A program made the position numbers and the translations under genes. From Bryum argenteum (lineage: Eukaryota; Streptophyta; Bryopsida; Bryales; Bryaceae), in contig CM073328.1 in the NCBI GenBank assembly GCA_037043015.1, positions 3,273,409 to 3,337,408 on the forward strand: a DNA stretch of 64,000 nucleotides, read 5' to 3'. The notes under the pieces are model-generated. The model saw only the letters and a program-made list of their open reading frames with translations, did not search any database and was not told where the DNA came from. Below, one piece after another: positions 40,767 through 51,399 of the stretch. Each line of letters begins with the position of its first letter. Within the stretch, counting starts at the first letter, position 1.

Positions 40767-40946
40767 ACGGACGTCTGGTAATCCACATTATCATTTACAT
40801 TCACTCCCCTGACTGACCCTTGCCACAACCGATTCTTACATTGTTGCAGAGCTCTCTCCTCCTGCGGTCTCCTCCACTTGGGATCTATTTTATCCCACAA
40901 CTACTGTTTTCCTTCACATTCTCCTGACAAGGGACTTTCATTCACC

Positions 40947-41579
40947 ATGTCGGACTTACAGTTCCAGTCGCACACTTCCTTGGACCCCACGTTCGACAGG
41001 GACATGCGAGACTTGCACCTCATCTACGACTACGACGCCGCGGCACCCGATGGCACTCCCGAGAAATGGCGCTACGAGATGTGGTTCTACAGCGAGAATC
41101 GCATCGTGTACGCCATCCACGGCGGACCCATGGCCGGCCGCAACAACTACCAGACGTGCATGTACCAGTGCATTCGGCCCGGGGAGCTTTGGCAATGCAA
41201 CTGGCTCGAGGAGACGGGTACCATCTGCTCCATGGTTTACGACTTGAAGAACCAGCGCCTCAGCACCCTCATAGGCTTCTCCAAAGGTCACTGGAGCCAC
41301 CCTGGTACGCGTCTTCTTGTTCAATCTTTCTTTGTGAGCACCGGCCAGATCGAAGCTCGATCGATGTTGTGAGATACTGACAAGATGGATGTGCGATCGA
41401 TTGCAGAGCAAGCGCTTGGCGACAAGCGCAATCCAGAGGACTTCGAGCGGTGGAGGAATCTGGCGAAGATTGGCTCCCAGGCCGACCGATTCATGCTCGC
41501 CGAGCAGGCCTCCATTCTGAAGACCTTCAAAGGCCCCGGCGACCTCCAGCCTATTGACCCTCTTGGACCGACCATATAA
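40947..41579 (+). CDS. Phenolic acid decarboxylase, copy B, 2 exons, 176 aa
   Basis: Non-oxidative, cofactor-free decarboxylation of hydroxycinnamic acids (p-coumaric, ferulic, caffeic) to 4-vinylphenols; no transit or signal peptide is seen, so probably cytosolic. Exon 1 is 40947-41304 and exon 2 is 41407-41579, joined by a 102 bp GT-AG intron at a phase-1 Glu codon. Family landmarks are in order: FDRDMRDLHLIYDYD with the two substrate tyrosines (Tyr27, Tyr29), IHGGPMAGR with Arg65, and NWLEETGT with the catalytic-type Glu88. Then come GFSKGHWSHP and a C-terminal KRNPEDFERWR segment as in fungal members. Length is in the family range (about 160-180). Exons are GC-rich (CCC, GGC, CAG codons) unlike the flanks. 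The family is best known in bacteria and fungi, which suggests ancient transfer. Confidence 0.9.
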
Positions 41580-41864
41580 AAGGAGAAGGTCGGCCTTTTT
41601 GCTAGTGCACAGGATTTCCATGTTGACCCTTAACCAGGCAGCAGAGCTATAACTTCTTCATCTAGAGTCCGTTCTGGATAGAATCAATTGGGTTGCTTCC
41701 TATGATTTATGTGGGAAAAATTGCATACCCATATAGTTGAGTAGTGAATAAATGGCATTCATTTTTGTGAAGGCGGCTCTTGGTTTTTGAGTTTCCAAGC
41801 ATAGGGCATGATTTAGAATTAGTCTATTACAAGTTTGTGCAGTTGTGATCAAACAAGCTTGCCT

Positions 41865-42100
41865 TCATTTCACTTCAAATGGAGTGGAAATACTACCAAC
41901 AAACCAATTGCAATTACCAAAGCTCTGACAAGAAACATCTCATCAACATACCTGTACCAAGAAAATTTAGCAAAGAAAGAAAGAAAAAGAAAAAGAAAAA
42001 TGGCTTTAATAATCTCGTTGCTATGGTGAAAACGACCTGAAAGTTTACGAAGGAAAAATAGCCCAAAAACTAAACCTTTAGAACGCAAATCTATGCCTTA
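41865..42100 (-). other. Degenerate block related to 46670-46900
   Basis: The reverse complement aligns loosely with the DNA after PAD copy C: both hold TTTTTCCTT(C/T)GTAAA, then TTCACCAT/CCACATT, then TTGGTAG(T/C)ATTTCCACT. Both can be read as hydrophobic peptides, but with stops. It may be a relic of unit flank or of an old element. It lies between units B and C and includes an AAAGAAAGAAAGAAAAAG run. Confidence 0.4.
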
Positions 42101-42546
42101 CCTTCAGCTCTCTTTACAAGAAATTGTGTTTGAACATACCTTCAGGTATTATGTAGATATCCTACTTTGGTACACATGTATTACTCTTACTCAAGTGAAT
42201 GATGAATACACCGTTGGTTGTTGATCATTTTAAAAGATAAGGTTCTTGACTAAAAAAATTATTTCATATGGAAGTTTGCAAAAATCATGTTAGCAGCACG
42301 AGGTTTGTTAAAATATATTGAAGGTGAGGACGTAAGGCCACCATCAAGCAACACAGAAGCTCATAGAAAATGGACAAAAGGGAGAACGCACCACCTGCGC
42401 TTTATTAGTAAATAGTATAAGTCCTCCTATATTGATAAATATCTACCACTATGAAACTTCTAGACAAAGGTAGGGATGCGTTAAAAGAGAAGTTTCAACC
42501 TACAAGTGTAGCTTGATCGGTTTTCTTATGCCAAAAGTTAGTCTCT

Positions 42547-42996
42547 ATGAAGTATACAGATGGCACATGTATGGACACCTTTCTCCAATACTTTTCGAGT
42601 GTTAGAGACAACTTGATTTCGGCCAGCACTAATTTTAAACGAAAGCTTTTTCTCGTGATGCATGCTTTTAAATGGACTCCGTTTGTTCAAAGACTTCAAA
42701 CTCAAGATTTGACCGAGGAGTTTACCAAGAGGCCATTACTTCTGAGAGGACAAGAGAATACCAGCCGTGAATTCTCAGCACTTGCAGTGCATTCTAAACG
42801 TAAAAAATCTATGAGAAAGGAAGATGAAGCTCTCAAGGCAGTGAGGGAGGCGCAAGCGGCACCTTTAGCTGCAATTGCAAAGGCAGGCTTACCATCGACG
42901 TCGATGAAACTGATGGTAGCTGCAAATCCGCAATTGCAAGCGGCATCCGCAAGCATGGTAGCTACGAATCAAGCCGCGAAATTAGACCTGGAATGA
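42547..42996 (+). pseudogene. Copia-type gag-like remnant (unit C copy)
   Basis: A 149-codon open frame without a surrounding element. DGTCMDTFLQYFSSVRDNL, then WTPFVQRLQTQDLTEEF, then a basic RKKSMRKEDEAL segment and an Ala-rich tail (AAIAKAGLPSTSMKLMVAAN) resemble a Copia gag fragment. No zinc knuckle, protease, integrase or reverse transcriptase is nearby, and the start is arbitrary. The unit A copy has a longer Met/Pro-rich end (PGMTFPVPGMSIPGMPTM). Confidence 0.5.
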
Positions 42997-43254
42997 CCTA
43001 TCCGGTGCCAGGGATATATGAGCATACCAGGCATGCCAACCATGGCACTGCTAGCTCATGCTATATAGATCATAGAGCCTGTAAAGCAGGGCTCTTTCGG
43101 GTCTTGTAATGGGAATGAGGAACAAGTGGAGGGCTAGTCTGTTGTCGGTAATTCCACCTCCAATTTCCTGTGTAGAATTTTTTGCAGCTCAAAAGCTCGT
43201 ATCGATGATAGTTAATTGATCCATGGACTTGGCTGTGCTGGTACGGCCGGGTCT

Positions 43255-43320
43255 CTACTTTGGGGGAGCCGCCGCATGATCGAGCGTATCCGGGGATCGA
43301 ACCAGGACTCGTACTTTGAA
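43255..43320 (-). other. tRNA-like B-box segment (unit C copy)
   Basis: Inverse of the segment at 38395-38460; GGTTCGATCCCCGG is unchanged between the copies. See that entry for interpretation. Confidence 0.4.
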
Positions 43321-44859
43321 AATATTAGATCAAGGAGATCACAAAGGACCATGCAGGAACTTTGAAAAATTTATATAGATCAATGAAGTACATGATGGAG
43401 AATGATTAGCCGTGACGTCCAGAACCGCGTTTGCGACCTCTTCCTGCGCAAGCTAGTAACTTAGCGGCCAGGCTCGTGACACGGCGACGGCCAAGCCCTA
43501 CAGGACTCTATCAACAAGATCTGGGTTTGTCTGCATGCATGCAGCAGGGGCACTGGAGAGTATGGAATCTCCGCACCATGCAAGGAGCGCCAGCAGTCTT
43601 GTTAGCCAGTTTGTCGATCTCGAAGAGTCTGGAACCCGCAGAATGGTTTTCCAGTAAAGCGACGTCATGGCACAGAAGCAACATGCGGCACGAATTTCCT
43701 TATTAAGATGTTTCCTTATGTTCACTATCAATGGAACATTTAGTTTTTTTCCCCGCAATTTTTGAATCCGACAGGCTACTTGGCAAGTTTCATAAATAGG
43801 CTGACTTCGCATTTGCCTCCGATACGTTGCACCTGCACACTGTTTCCCATACCATCTGATGCATGCTGGACCTTTGATAACTGATCTTTTTTGACCCCGA
43901 AGTATTCGTAAATGGAAAGCATTGTCTGGATGACTTCATTCCGGCACATGTTGGGCGATTTCAAACTTCAACTTGTGCAAGTTGCAAAGTCAACTCTGTG
44001 CTGTCCCACCAGCTCAACCGTGTTGCAACGAACACTCTAACATTACACAAAACGAATATAGGAGATGCTTTGATCTGTGCTTGATGCGTTGTTCGTTGCA
44101 ATGTTAACCACTGCTTGAAATTCGAGGAGTAATTAAACGGTTCGTGAAGTTGAATGGCATCGTGGGAATAATTCATGCCCGTGAAATTGAAGCTCAAGGA
44201 GGTCTACCCGCCAATCCGCAATATCGTAGGAGCCGGGCTTCAAAACTTGACTTTTTACAAAACGTGGTCAAATCTGTTCCACTCGTGGCATGTGCGAATA
44301 TGCAATCTCACCGCCAAACTTCGAAATCTCGATCGGAGCTCCACACTCGTAGAGTGGTAGCTTAGTCACGTGTTAGAATCTACAAATGGAATCTGTCTAA
44401 AACTCTGTCTTGCTTATGAAAAGGCTGACGACGGCTTCCTTTCAAAACGGTGTGTAATATTACCACTGCACTGGAATTCACTAATATTCGAAAGGGTAAC
44501 TAAGTCTGTTCTCTTGTAGATCCCTTTCCGGTGGTAATTACGTCTGTAAGCACTGTTGAAGCTGCTACTTGCATGGGCTCAACAACGTATCAATTCATTG
44601 TCTGTTTCAAAAATAGAAAGATTGTTATTAAATTATACCGACAACGGCTTTCTGTCAGAAGGCCCTTTTTGTGAGAATGAGAATTGAACCTGACTGATCA
44701 CAGAGTGAAGGCGGCTTTCTGAAAGTAGGACTGTAGCACGATGAAACTCTCGGCCTTCCCCCTCCTCACATCATCGAATCTAGTTTGATCCGATTATGAA
44801 TGCATGTCGCAGCCTCCCTCGATCTGCCGACACTCCCGACAAAAACTTTGCAAGACTTT

Positions 44860-44939
44860 TTTTTTTTTTTTTTTTTTTGAGACAAATTGAGAAATCAATT
44901 GCTAGGAAAAAAAAGGGAACATGGTGGCCCCCAGCCGGG
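44860..44939 (-). mobile_element. Short retroposed insertion, 80 bp with poly(A) tail
   Basis: On the minus strand it starts CCCGGCTGGGGGCCACCATG, continues with a T8 run and an ATTGATTTCTCAATTTGTCTC-like segment (19 bases shared here in part), and ends in about 20 A. It is bounded by a 16-bp direct repeat AACTTTGCAAGACTTT (44844-44859 and 44940-44955). Unit B has only one copy of that sequence near 40389-40402 and no insert. Poly(A) plus a long variable target duplication is the mark of LINE-driven retroposition, here of a SINE fragment or a small transcript. Confidence 0.85.
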
Positions 44940-45292
44940 AACTTTGCAAGACTTTGACACCCGCTGCAAGTTCCCGCTGTCAAGGCTAATTTTCGACAGT
45001 TTCCCGAAATTGTCTTATTTTATACTGAGAATAGAAAATTTCTTGCAATTTTCATCGGTTTTTTGCAATTTTCATCGGTTTTTAGCCGGCGTTTTCAAGA
45101 TCAACCTGCTGATAATAGATAGTGTCTATCGGCTGATAATGAACTGGCCGTCGGTTTTTCCGATCATGACTTTTAGGAACTTACTGTGTGACGGTGAGCG
45201 TCTGTAGGGTGGTTAACTGAAACTGTCAATCCTGGCACCTATCGTCGTCCTCTACTCCTCTGAGCACACCGGGATCCTCGCTTCGAATGTGG

Positions 45293-45298
45293 TATAAG
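45293..45298 (+). promoter_or_regulatory. TATA box of PAD copy C
   Basis: TATAAG in GTGGTATAAGACGGACGTC, 186 bp before the ATG, exactly as in copy B. The upstream GGTTAACTGAAACTGTCAA stretch is also unchanged. Confidence 0.6.
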
Positions 45299-45478
45299 AC
45301 GGACGTCAGGTAATCCACACTATCATTTACATTCACTCCCCTGACTGACCCTTGCCACAACCGATTCTTACATTGTTGCAGAGTTCTCTCTTCCTGCGGT
45401 CTCCTCCACTTGGGATCTATTTTATCCCACAACTACTGTTTTTCTTCACATTCTCCTGACAAGGGACTTTCATTCACC

Positions 45479-46115
45479 ATGTCGGACTTACAGTTCCAGT
45501 CGCACACTTCCTTGGACCCCACGTTCGACAGGGACATGCGAGACTTGCACCTCATCTACGACTACGACGCCGCGGCACCCGATGGCACTCCCGAGAAATG
45601 GCGCTACGAGATGTGGTTCTACAGCGAGAATCGCATCGTGTACGCCATCCACGGCGGACCCATGGCCGGCCGCAACAACTACCAGACGTGCATGTACCAG
45701 TGCATTCGGCCCGGGGAGCTTTGGCAATGCAACTGGCTCGAGGAGACGGGTACCATCTGCTCCATGGTTTACGACTTGAAGAACCAGCGCCTCAGCACCC
45801 TTATAGGCTTCTCCAAAGGTCACTGGAGCCACCCTGGTATGCCTCTTCTACCTTGTTCTTTCTTTGATTGTGAGCACTGGCCGGATCGAAGCTCGATCGA
45901 TCTTGTGAGATACTGACAAGATGAACGTACGATCGATTGCAGAGCAAGCGCTTGGCGACAAGCGCAATCCAGAGGACTTCGAGCGGTGGAGGAATCTGGC
46001 GAAGATTGGCTCCCAGGCCGACCGATTCATGCTCGCCGAGCAGGCCTCCATTCTGAAGACCTTCAAAGGCCCCGGCGACCTCCAGCCTATTGACCCTCTT
46101 GGACCGACCATATAG
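45479..46115 (+). CDS. Phenolic acid decarboxylase, copy C, 2 exons, 176 aa
   Basis: Exon 1 is 45479-45836 and exon 2 is 45943-46115, with a 106 bp GT-AG intron. The predicted protein is identical to copy B, including Tyr27, Tyr29, Arg65 and Glu88. Exon 1 differs from B by a silent CTC/CTT change near the end, while the intron differs at roughly a tenth of positions and by small indels and is the same as in copy A. The stop is TAG (TAA in B). Exon homogeneity with diverged introns points to selection and/or gene conversion. Function as for copy B. Confidence 0.9.
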
Positions 46116-46669
46116 AAGGAGAAGGTCGGCTTTCCTTTTTGCTAGTACGCAGGATTTCCATGTTGACCCTTAACCGGGCAGAGCTATAACTTCTTCATCT
46201 GGAGAGTCCGTATGTGATAAAATCACTTGGGTTGCTTCCTAAACCAAGTCTGGTTTATGTGGTAAAAATTGCAGACCCATATAGTTAAGTAGTGAATAAA
46301 TGGCATGCATGTTAGTGAATAAAGCTCTTGTTTTTGAGTTTTCAAACATGGGGCATGTTGTAGGTACATTGTGAGGCAATTATGGGAATCAAAAAGATGT
46401 TTTCATTATATTTTTTTATATAGTGATGAAAATATGATTAAGGCTAAAGAAAAGGTTCATCTCAAAAAAGTTTGATCCAAATATTTCGATAGTGGCTTTG
46501 CAACGATGTTTTTATCACTTGGGAAAAAAGTGAATAAAGGAATGGATTTTGAGGAGCTATATCTCTTTCATCCACGGTTGGATTTTGACTATAGTTTTTG
46601 GGATGGATTCCAATTAGAGTCTAGTTTTAGTAGTAGAGAACTTAATAAAATCAAATAGTATTGGAGATA

Positions 46670-46900
46670 TGGCGTGATTTGAGTGCAAAAGCGTTGAATC
46701 ACGGACGATTTTTCCTTTGTAAAAATTTTGGTAGTTTCCACATTGCGAGGTCATTGTTTGCACAAAGAAATTTCTTTCAAGGAATTTTTTTGTTCAAAAG
46801 TGTCACTCAATTGGGGGTGGACATAATTGATGGTTTTTGCATTGCAATGAGACTATTGGTAGCATTTCCACTTCAACGTGAAAGTGTTGAAATTTTGTGA
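46670..46900 (+). other. Conserved flank after PAD copy C with coding-like remnant
   Basis: Shared with the 3' flank of unit A (about 28.9-29.16 kb, inverted) and loosely with 41865-42100. One frame reads GRFFLCKNFGSFHIARSLFA and DGFCIAMRLLVAFPLQ, similar in pattern to the translation of the 41865-42100 block. It may be a relic of a protein-coding sequence; no family is recognised. Confidence 0.35.
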
Positions 46901-47742
46901 TGTTTTTTGAGTACTAATATGTTATGATCTTGCAATCTATGAGGCCCTCATGACTTAAAATTTGACCCACATGATGCACAATATGTCTACTACAAGAATG
47001 TATGATTGAGATGTGAATATGTGATGTTTATTTCTATTTATGACACTTTTTTTGAGAATTTGTTCTTTTCTCTACCAATGAGTCACACCATTCAGGGATT
47101 ATAGATTTTAGGACATTATTTAATACTCAAACTTGAAATTATTTTGGTTTAGATGGTTCATTTTAATAGAAGAATTATTTGAGCGATACATTTATGGCAA
47201 TTCTGTTAAATGGTTGTATCCCAAGTGTCATATGACATAATGGAATTGCCACTTTGCTACAAAAGTACCATATAAGTGGGATATTTGATTATGTCCTCCA
47301 AAATGGCTTCTTCGATGCCGTATACATTGTTATATGCGATTTACATAAATTTATCCAAGTTTTGCAGAATATGTTGATAACCCTTCAAGAACAAACATGA
47401 CAAGATATTTTTTGTATTTAGCTTAGAGGGACCAATTCAACCTATGAAGCTTTACAATGAGGTAGGTAGCTTTGATGCTTTGGAATGAATTGGGAAGCTT
47501 TAAAACGAGGTGGTAAGAGGACACAATGTTGAAAAATAAAGAGGTGATTTCATGTAATTACGTGTCATTTACGGACAAATTTTGAACACCATTTCTACTA
47601 ATGATATGTCTATCATGTGAATGTTGCTATTGTGCTTGTCTTAATGATAAACATTCTCTAATGATTATTAGGTCAAAGAGCTTAAAGTACAAACAACATG
47701 GCATTAAAATAAGAAAATACACCTCATTTGTATTGTAATCCA

Positions 47743-47775
47743 CTAGTGGGACCCGTGCCGTTGAGCACGTTCAAC
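47743..47775 (-). mobile_element. Candidate Helitron 3' terminus
   Basis: On the minus strand a short hairpin, GTGCTCAACGGCAC, is followed by GGGTCCCACTAG and then T. A small stem-loop about 10 bases before CTAG (CTRR), with T as the next base, is the canonical Helitron end. A matching 5' TC end was not located, and no Rep/helicase is visible, so it would be non-autonomous or truncated. Confidence 0.45.
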
Positions 47776-48788
47776 TTGGATTGCCTAAAGCTATAAAACA
47801 TTCATAAACTTCAAATAAGTTGATAATTTTCCATTCGTGATTTTCCATTGCACTTCAAGACCATACTTCTCAAAGTTCGAGCATTCCACCATCGCATATA
47901 TCCATGCGGTTTAGAAGGATGTATGGCAAATAATGTTTGGAGGATGGACCAAAGGACAACTTATACAGGAGGCAAGTCTCGACGACAAATTCCAGCGCGG
48001 AACCGTCATGTGAGAAAAAGCCTCCTGTATTGTAATATAGATAGTTATAAGCATAACTTCGGTGGTTACAAAAAATCTTGTATTTCCGAAAAGTCTTTAA
48101 AAATTTATCGAATGTTATTATTTTTCACAAAAAGATTTTTTCTAAATTTGATAATTCAAAGTATTTTAATCAACTCTTCACGATCGATGGAGAGAAGGAG
48201 GAGGTCACCTCACCTAACCATTACTTGTATAATGTCATTGGACATGCACATAGGAATGCTCATTGTGGTTGGACAATAGAGCACTTTGTTATCTTCATGT
48301 TGACATGAAACCAATCACCTACCTATTCTTCATATTAGAAAATATACTTGTGTGTTATATTATTGTGGGTTTGAATTTCATACTCAAACAATAAGAGGCT
48401 CATATGATAAAAGTTTCTTTGTTGTGACCTTTTTGATTCACATGTATATGTGATGATTCATATACCTCTTAACTTGACTTGTTAACCACCCAATCTTTCA
48501 TGCCATGAAAACATTAGAACCTTGCTTCTTGATTGAATTGTCACAACAATATGTACGGAATCTACTACCGTAGTAGGTGACAACATTAGGATTCAAACTT
48601 GGCAATTGATTCCTTATATACTCTATTGTCATTGAAAAGGTGATTAGTAAATTGAGCACAAGTTGAGGGACCCAACGTCTTACCATAATTGTGGGTCACA
48701 CTTGAAAATCTTATAGACAAAAGATAATACCACACTCCATTATGAATGAGGTCAAATATCTTCTTCAGCTAAATGATAGACAAAAGCA

Positions 48789-49225
48789 ATATCTATTATT
48801 TAAGGCACGTAATTTGTTTGTTTTGTTTTGGATGTGACATTATGATCTCCGGCACCAATGATCTGATTGGGGCGTGAGAGGTGTCGTTGGAAGCGGGTTT
48901 CTTTTGTAGAGTTGTTGAAAACAATCGAAGCAAAACAAGTCAAGGGGGATTCCAAGATATTGAATTTTGAAGTATTTACGACCCCACAAATACTAGAAAT
49001 TATTTGTATGAGAGTGGCGTTGCGCCATAGGGACGTACAAATCTATTATTCAAGGCACATTGTTTTGTTTTGTTCTATATTGTTCTGTTTGTTTTGTTTT
49101 GTTCTATATTGTTTTGTTTGTTCTGTTTGTTCTGTGTTGTTCCCTTTTCTTCTGTTTTGTTCTGTTTTGACATCATAATCTCGGGCATGACCAGCCAGAT
49201 CAGGGTGCATGAGGTGTTGTTGTAC
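48789..49225. repeat. Tandem duplication about 240 bp, with T/G-rich expansion in copy 2
   Basis: TCTATTATTTAAGGCAC ... TGACATTATGATCTC.GGCA ... GGGGCGTGAGAGGTGTCGTTG (48789-48895) recurs as TCTATTATTCAAGGCAC ... TGACATCATAATCTCGGGCA ... GGGTGCATGAGGTGTTGTTG (49029-49225). Copy 2 contains an expanded TGTTTTGTTC microsatellite (49060-49165). Confidence 0.75.
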
Positions 49226-50129
49226 TCTTAGCTAAATTTATACTTAATTTATAACTCCTTTTTTGTACTTGTAAATACACATCATCATAGAAGAAGAGAA
49301 CACACCAAATCCTACATGTTGGTGTGAACATAGTGTCTGTTTAATCTACCCTTGATGATAGGTCTACAGGACCAACAATGGTACAGTACTACCAACTACT
49401 CTTGGGGTGTGCATTGTGTAACTTAAAACCGAAAATCAATAATTTGTAAAGTGGTTTTTTGGGATGTATTGTTGTTGTACAGAAGTAGAAGGTCAGTGTC
49501 GTTGGTTGTCAGATGATATACCAGGTTGTTTGAAAGAAACATAGCTCTGTTGTATCGATTCGTGTTGATCTCGTTTGAGCATTGTTACTATCACCGGGCG
49601 CTATCGAGCTAGTCGGGTAGAAAATTTCAACAACTTGGTCCATGTGTTCTGACAAGGTTACTATTATAAATGAGGGTGATTATACCAATTCTCTTTTTGG
49701 ATTTGTGGTAGTTGTACATATGATTGTAGTGGCTCTCTACTTTCTATTTTTCTTTTCTGTAGTATTATAGACATGGCATAGTGTATAACAATTGTATTTA
49801 TTTCTCTAAATGTATTTTTTATAAGTTTATTTGATATTTTTAGTTTGGTTTTTAGGATTTTCATAGAAGAAATGTATGTAGATGCTCTAACACCTGTTGT
49901 AATTACTATAAGTGTTTCAACTCTCTAACCTTTGTCGAAAATAATATTGTCGATAAGAGGTAGGTACTTTTTTATATTTCTCTCAATGGTATTTGGTGAG
50001 AATCTATCATTACAATATGTGAATTCTATAAATTGTACCTTTAAATTGATGTCAGGAGATGTACGAGGTTCAATTAGTAAGTTAATTCTTTTATGCATAG
50101 GAGGTCATAAATCCGTGCGTTACATTGGC

Positions 50130-50290
50130 ATCTTTGTACGAATGTACATGATAGTAGCCATGGTGAAACAATATTCTATATTGGTTTCATTGGCATCTTT
50201 GTATGAATGTACATGGTAACAGCCATGGTGAGACAATATTCTATAGTGGTTAGCCATGGTGAGACAATATTCTATAGTGGTTTGTCATTA
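50130..50290. repeat. Tandem repeat with AGCCATGGTGA(G/A)ACAATATTCTAT unit
   Basis: The 23-base word appears three times (near 50155, 50222 and 50250), and CATTGGCATCTTTGTA(C/T)GAATGTACATG appears twice. This is simple unequal duplication of 35-70 bp pieces. Confidence 0.8.
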
Positions 50291-50509
50291 CATGTACCTG
50301 CATTCATGAGGATATAACATCTTGATTTTTTCATGAGTTTAGTAGTTTTTTAGTTTCCCAAATTGATTCATTGTGTCTTTTTGTTCTAAGCGCATGTATA
50401 TAGTGTTGCTTACATTTTAAGAGTACATGTAACTATGTGGCTATACCCTAGGAGTTGCATATTGAGCATGAGCATGTGTTCGATGGATACAATCAAAAGG
50501 CATGTTGTT

Positions 50510-50690
50510 TTCTAGCATTGTCCATATATTGACCATGTCTTAGTTTTAAGAAGCATATTTTTTGGGAGTTGATGTTTTCAAGCATTTCCCATATATTGAC
50601 CATGTCTTAGTTTTTAAAAGCATCTTTTTTGGAAGCATTACCCATATATTCACCACATCTTAGTTTTAAAAAGCATGTTTTTTGAGAGTC
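50510..50690. repeat. Tandem repeat, about 65-bp unit, three copies
   Basis: CCCATATATT(G/C)ACCA..TCTTAGTTTTAA..AGCAT.TTTTTTGG occurs three times in a row, diverged by several bases per copy. Confidence 0.75.
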
Positions 50691-51376
50691 TATCCAAAGT
50701 CCATTATATAGTCCATCATCTATGTTAGTGTTACTTACCCACTTCTTCATGTTAAGGTAATTTGTTGCATTGTCTGTTAAGTTATTTATTGTCATATTTA
50801 ATGATATGTTTTTCAAGGAACCTTCTAGGGCCTTTACCTGGAGTTTCATCCCCTCATCATACTTGAAAACTTTTGGCTAACTTCATACATACATATAGAC
50901 CATAACTTGTATTTGTAAATACCCATCATCAGAAAATTCTAAATACTTTGAAAGTACAAAAAGCTCATATTATATGGACATTTCCTGAAACAAATACAAC
51001 ATATTCTCTGTACTCCAGTACCCATGCGTCACAAAAGTATCACTACAATGTACCCACTGAAACCTGTCCTCTACGACAACATGTCCTATATGACAACCAC
51101 ATGCTCAAACTACAAAAATCATACTACAAGCTCAAATAAATGAATTACCAAAAAGCGAGGAGAGGAGAGGAAAGAAAGGAATGGGAGTCCACCACCTCAG
51201 GTCTTTTATAAGCATGAAGAAACATGACAAGATGATCCATTGTACACACCCACACTCTTCTACAGGTTGATGATAAAATTCTATGATGATTCTGAGGTCC
51301 AAATAAACAGAAGAAATAAATGTTATCCTAGTTCAAGATGAGCCATGGTACACTAAGTAACTAGGTATATACAACC

Positions 51377-51399
51377 CTCTCTCTCTCTCTCTCTCTCTC
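51377..51399. repeat. (CT)n microsatellite
   Basis: Uninterrupted CT dinucleotide run of about 11 units. Confidence 0.95.

Larger units (their letters stand above)
39673..41830 (+). repeat. Segmental duplication unit B carrying PAD copy B
   Basis: The unit starts in a GGCATCGTGGGAATATTTGC segment shared with units A and C and runs through the promoter, the PAD gene and about 250 bp of 3' flank. It lacks the gag-like and B-box parts, so it is 5'-shortened relative to A and C. It stands head to head with unit A and head to tail with unit C. Confidence 0.85.
42340..46900 (+). repeat. Segmental duplication unit C carrying PAD copy C
   Basis: The most complete uninterrupted version of the duplicated block: gag-like remnant (42547-42996), B-box segment (about 43290), anonymous conserved block (43440-44400), promoter, PAD gene and about 780 bp of 3' flank. 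It carries one private insertion (44860-44939). It aligns inverted with unit A over its whole length and directly with unit B from the segment equivalent to 39673. Confidence 0.85.

Noticed and set aside
41385..41406. Alternative start of PAD at the ATG just upstream of exon 2 (MDVRSIAE...)
   Set aside because: The GT-AG intron joins exon 1 to exon 2 in frame and restores the family's continuous HP-E-QALGDKRNPEDFERW region; the alternative would lack the active site.
40956..41621. 221-codon minus-strand frame opposite PAD copy B
   Set aside because: Antisense shadow of GC-rich exons. It crosses the PAD intron, which has clear splice sites in the other direction.
47848..48279. 143-codon plus-strand frame
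   Set aside because: No domain and no splice context, in repeat-rich DNA; length is within chance for this region.
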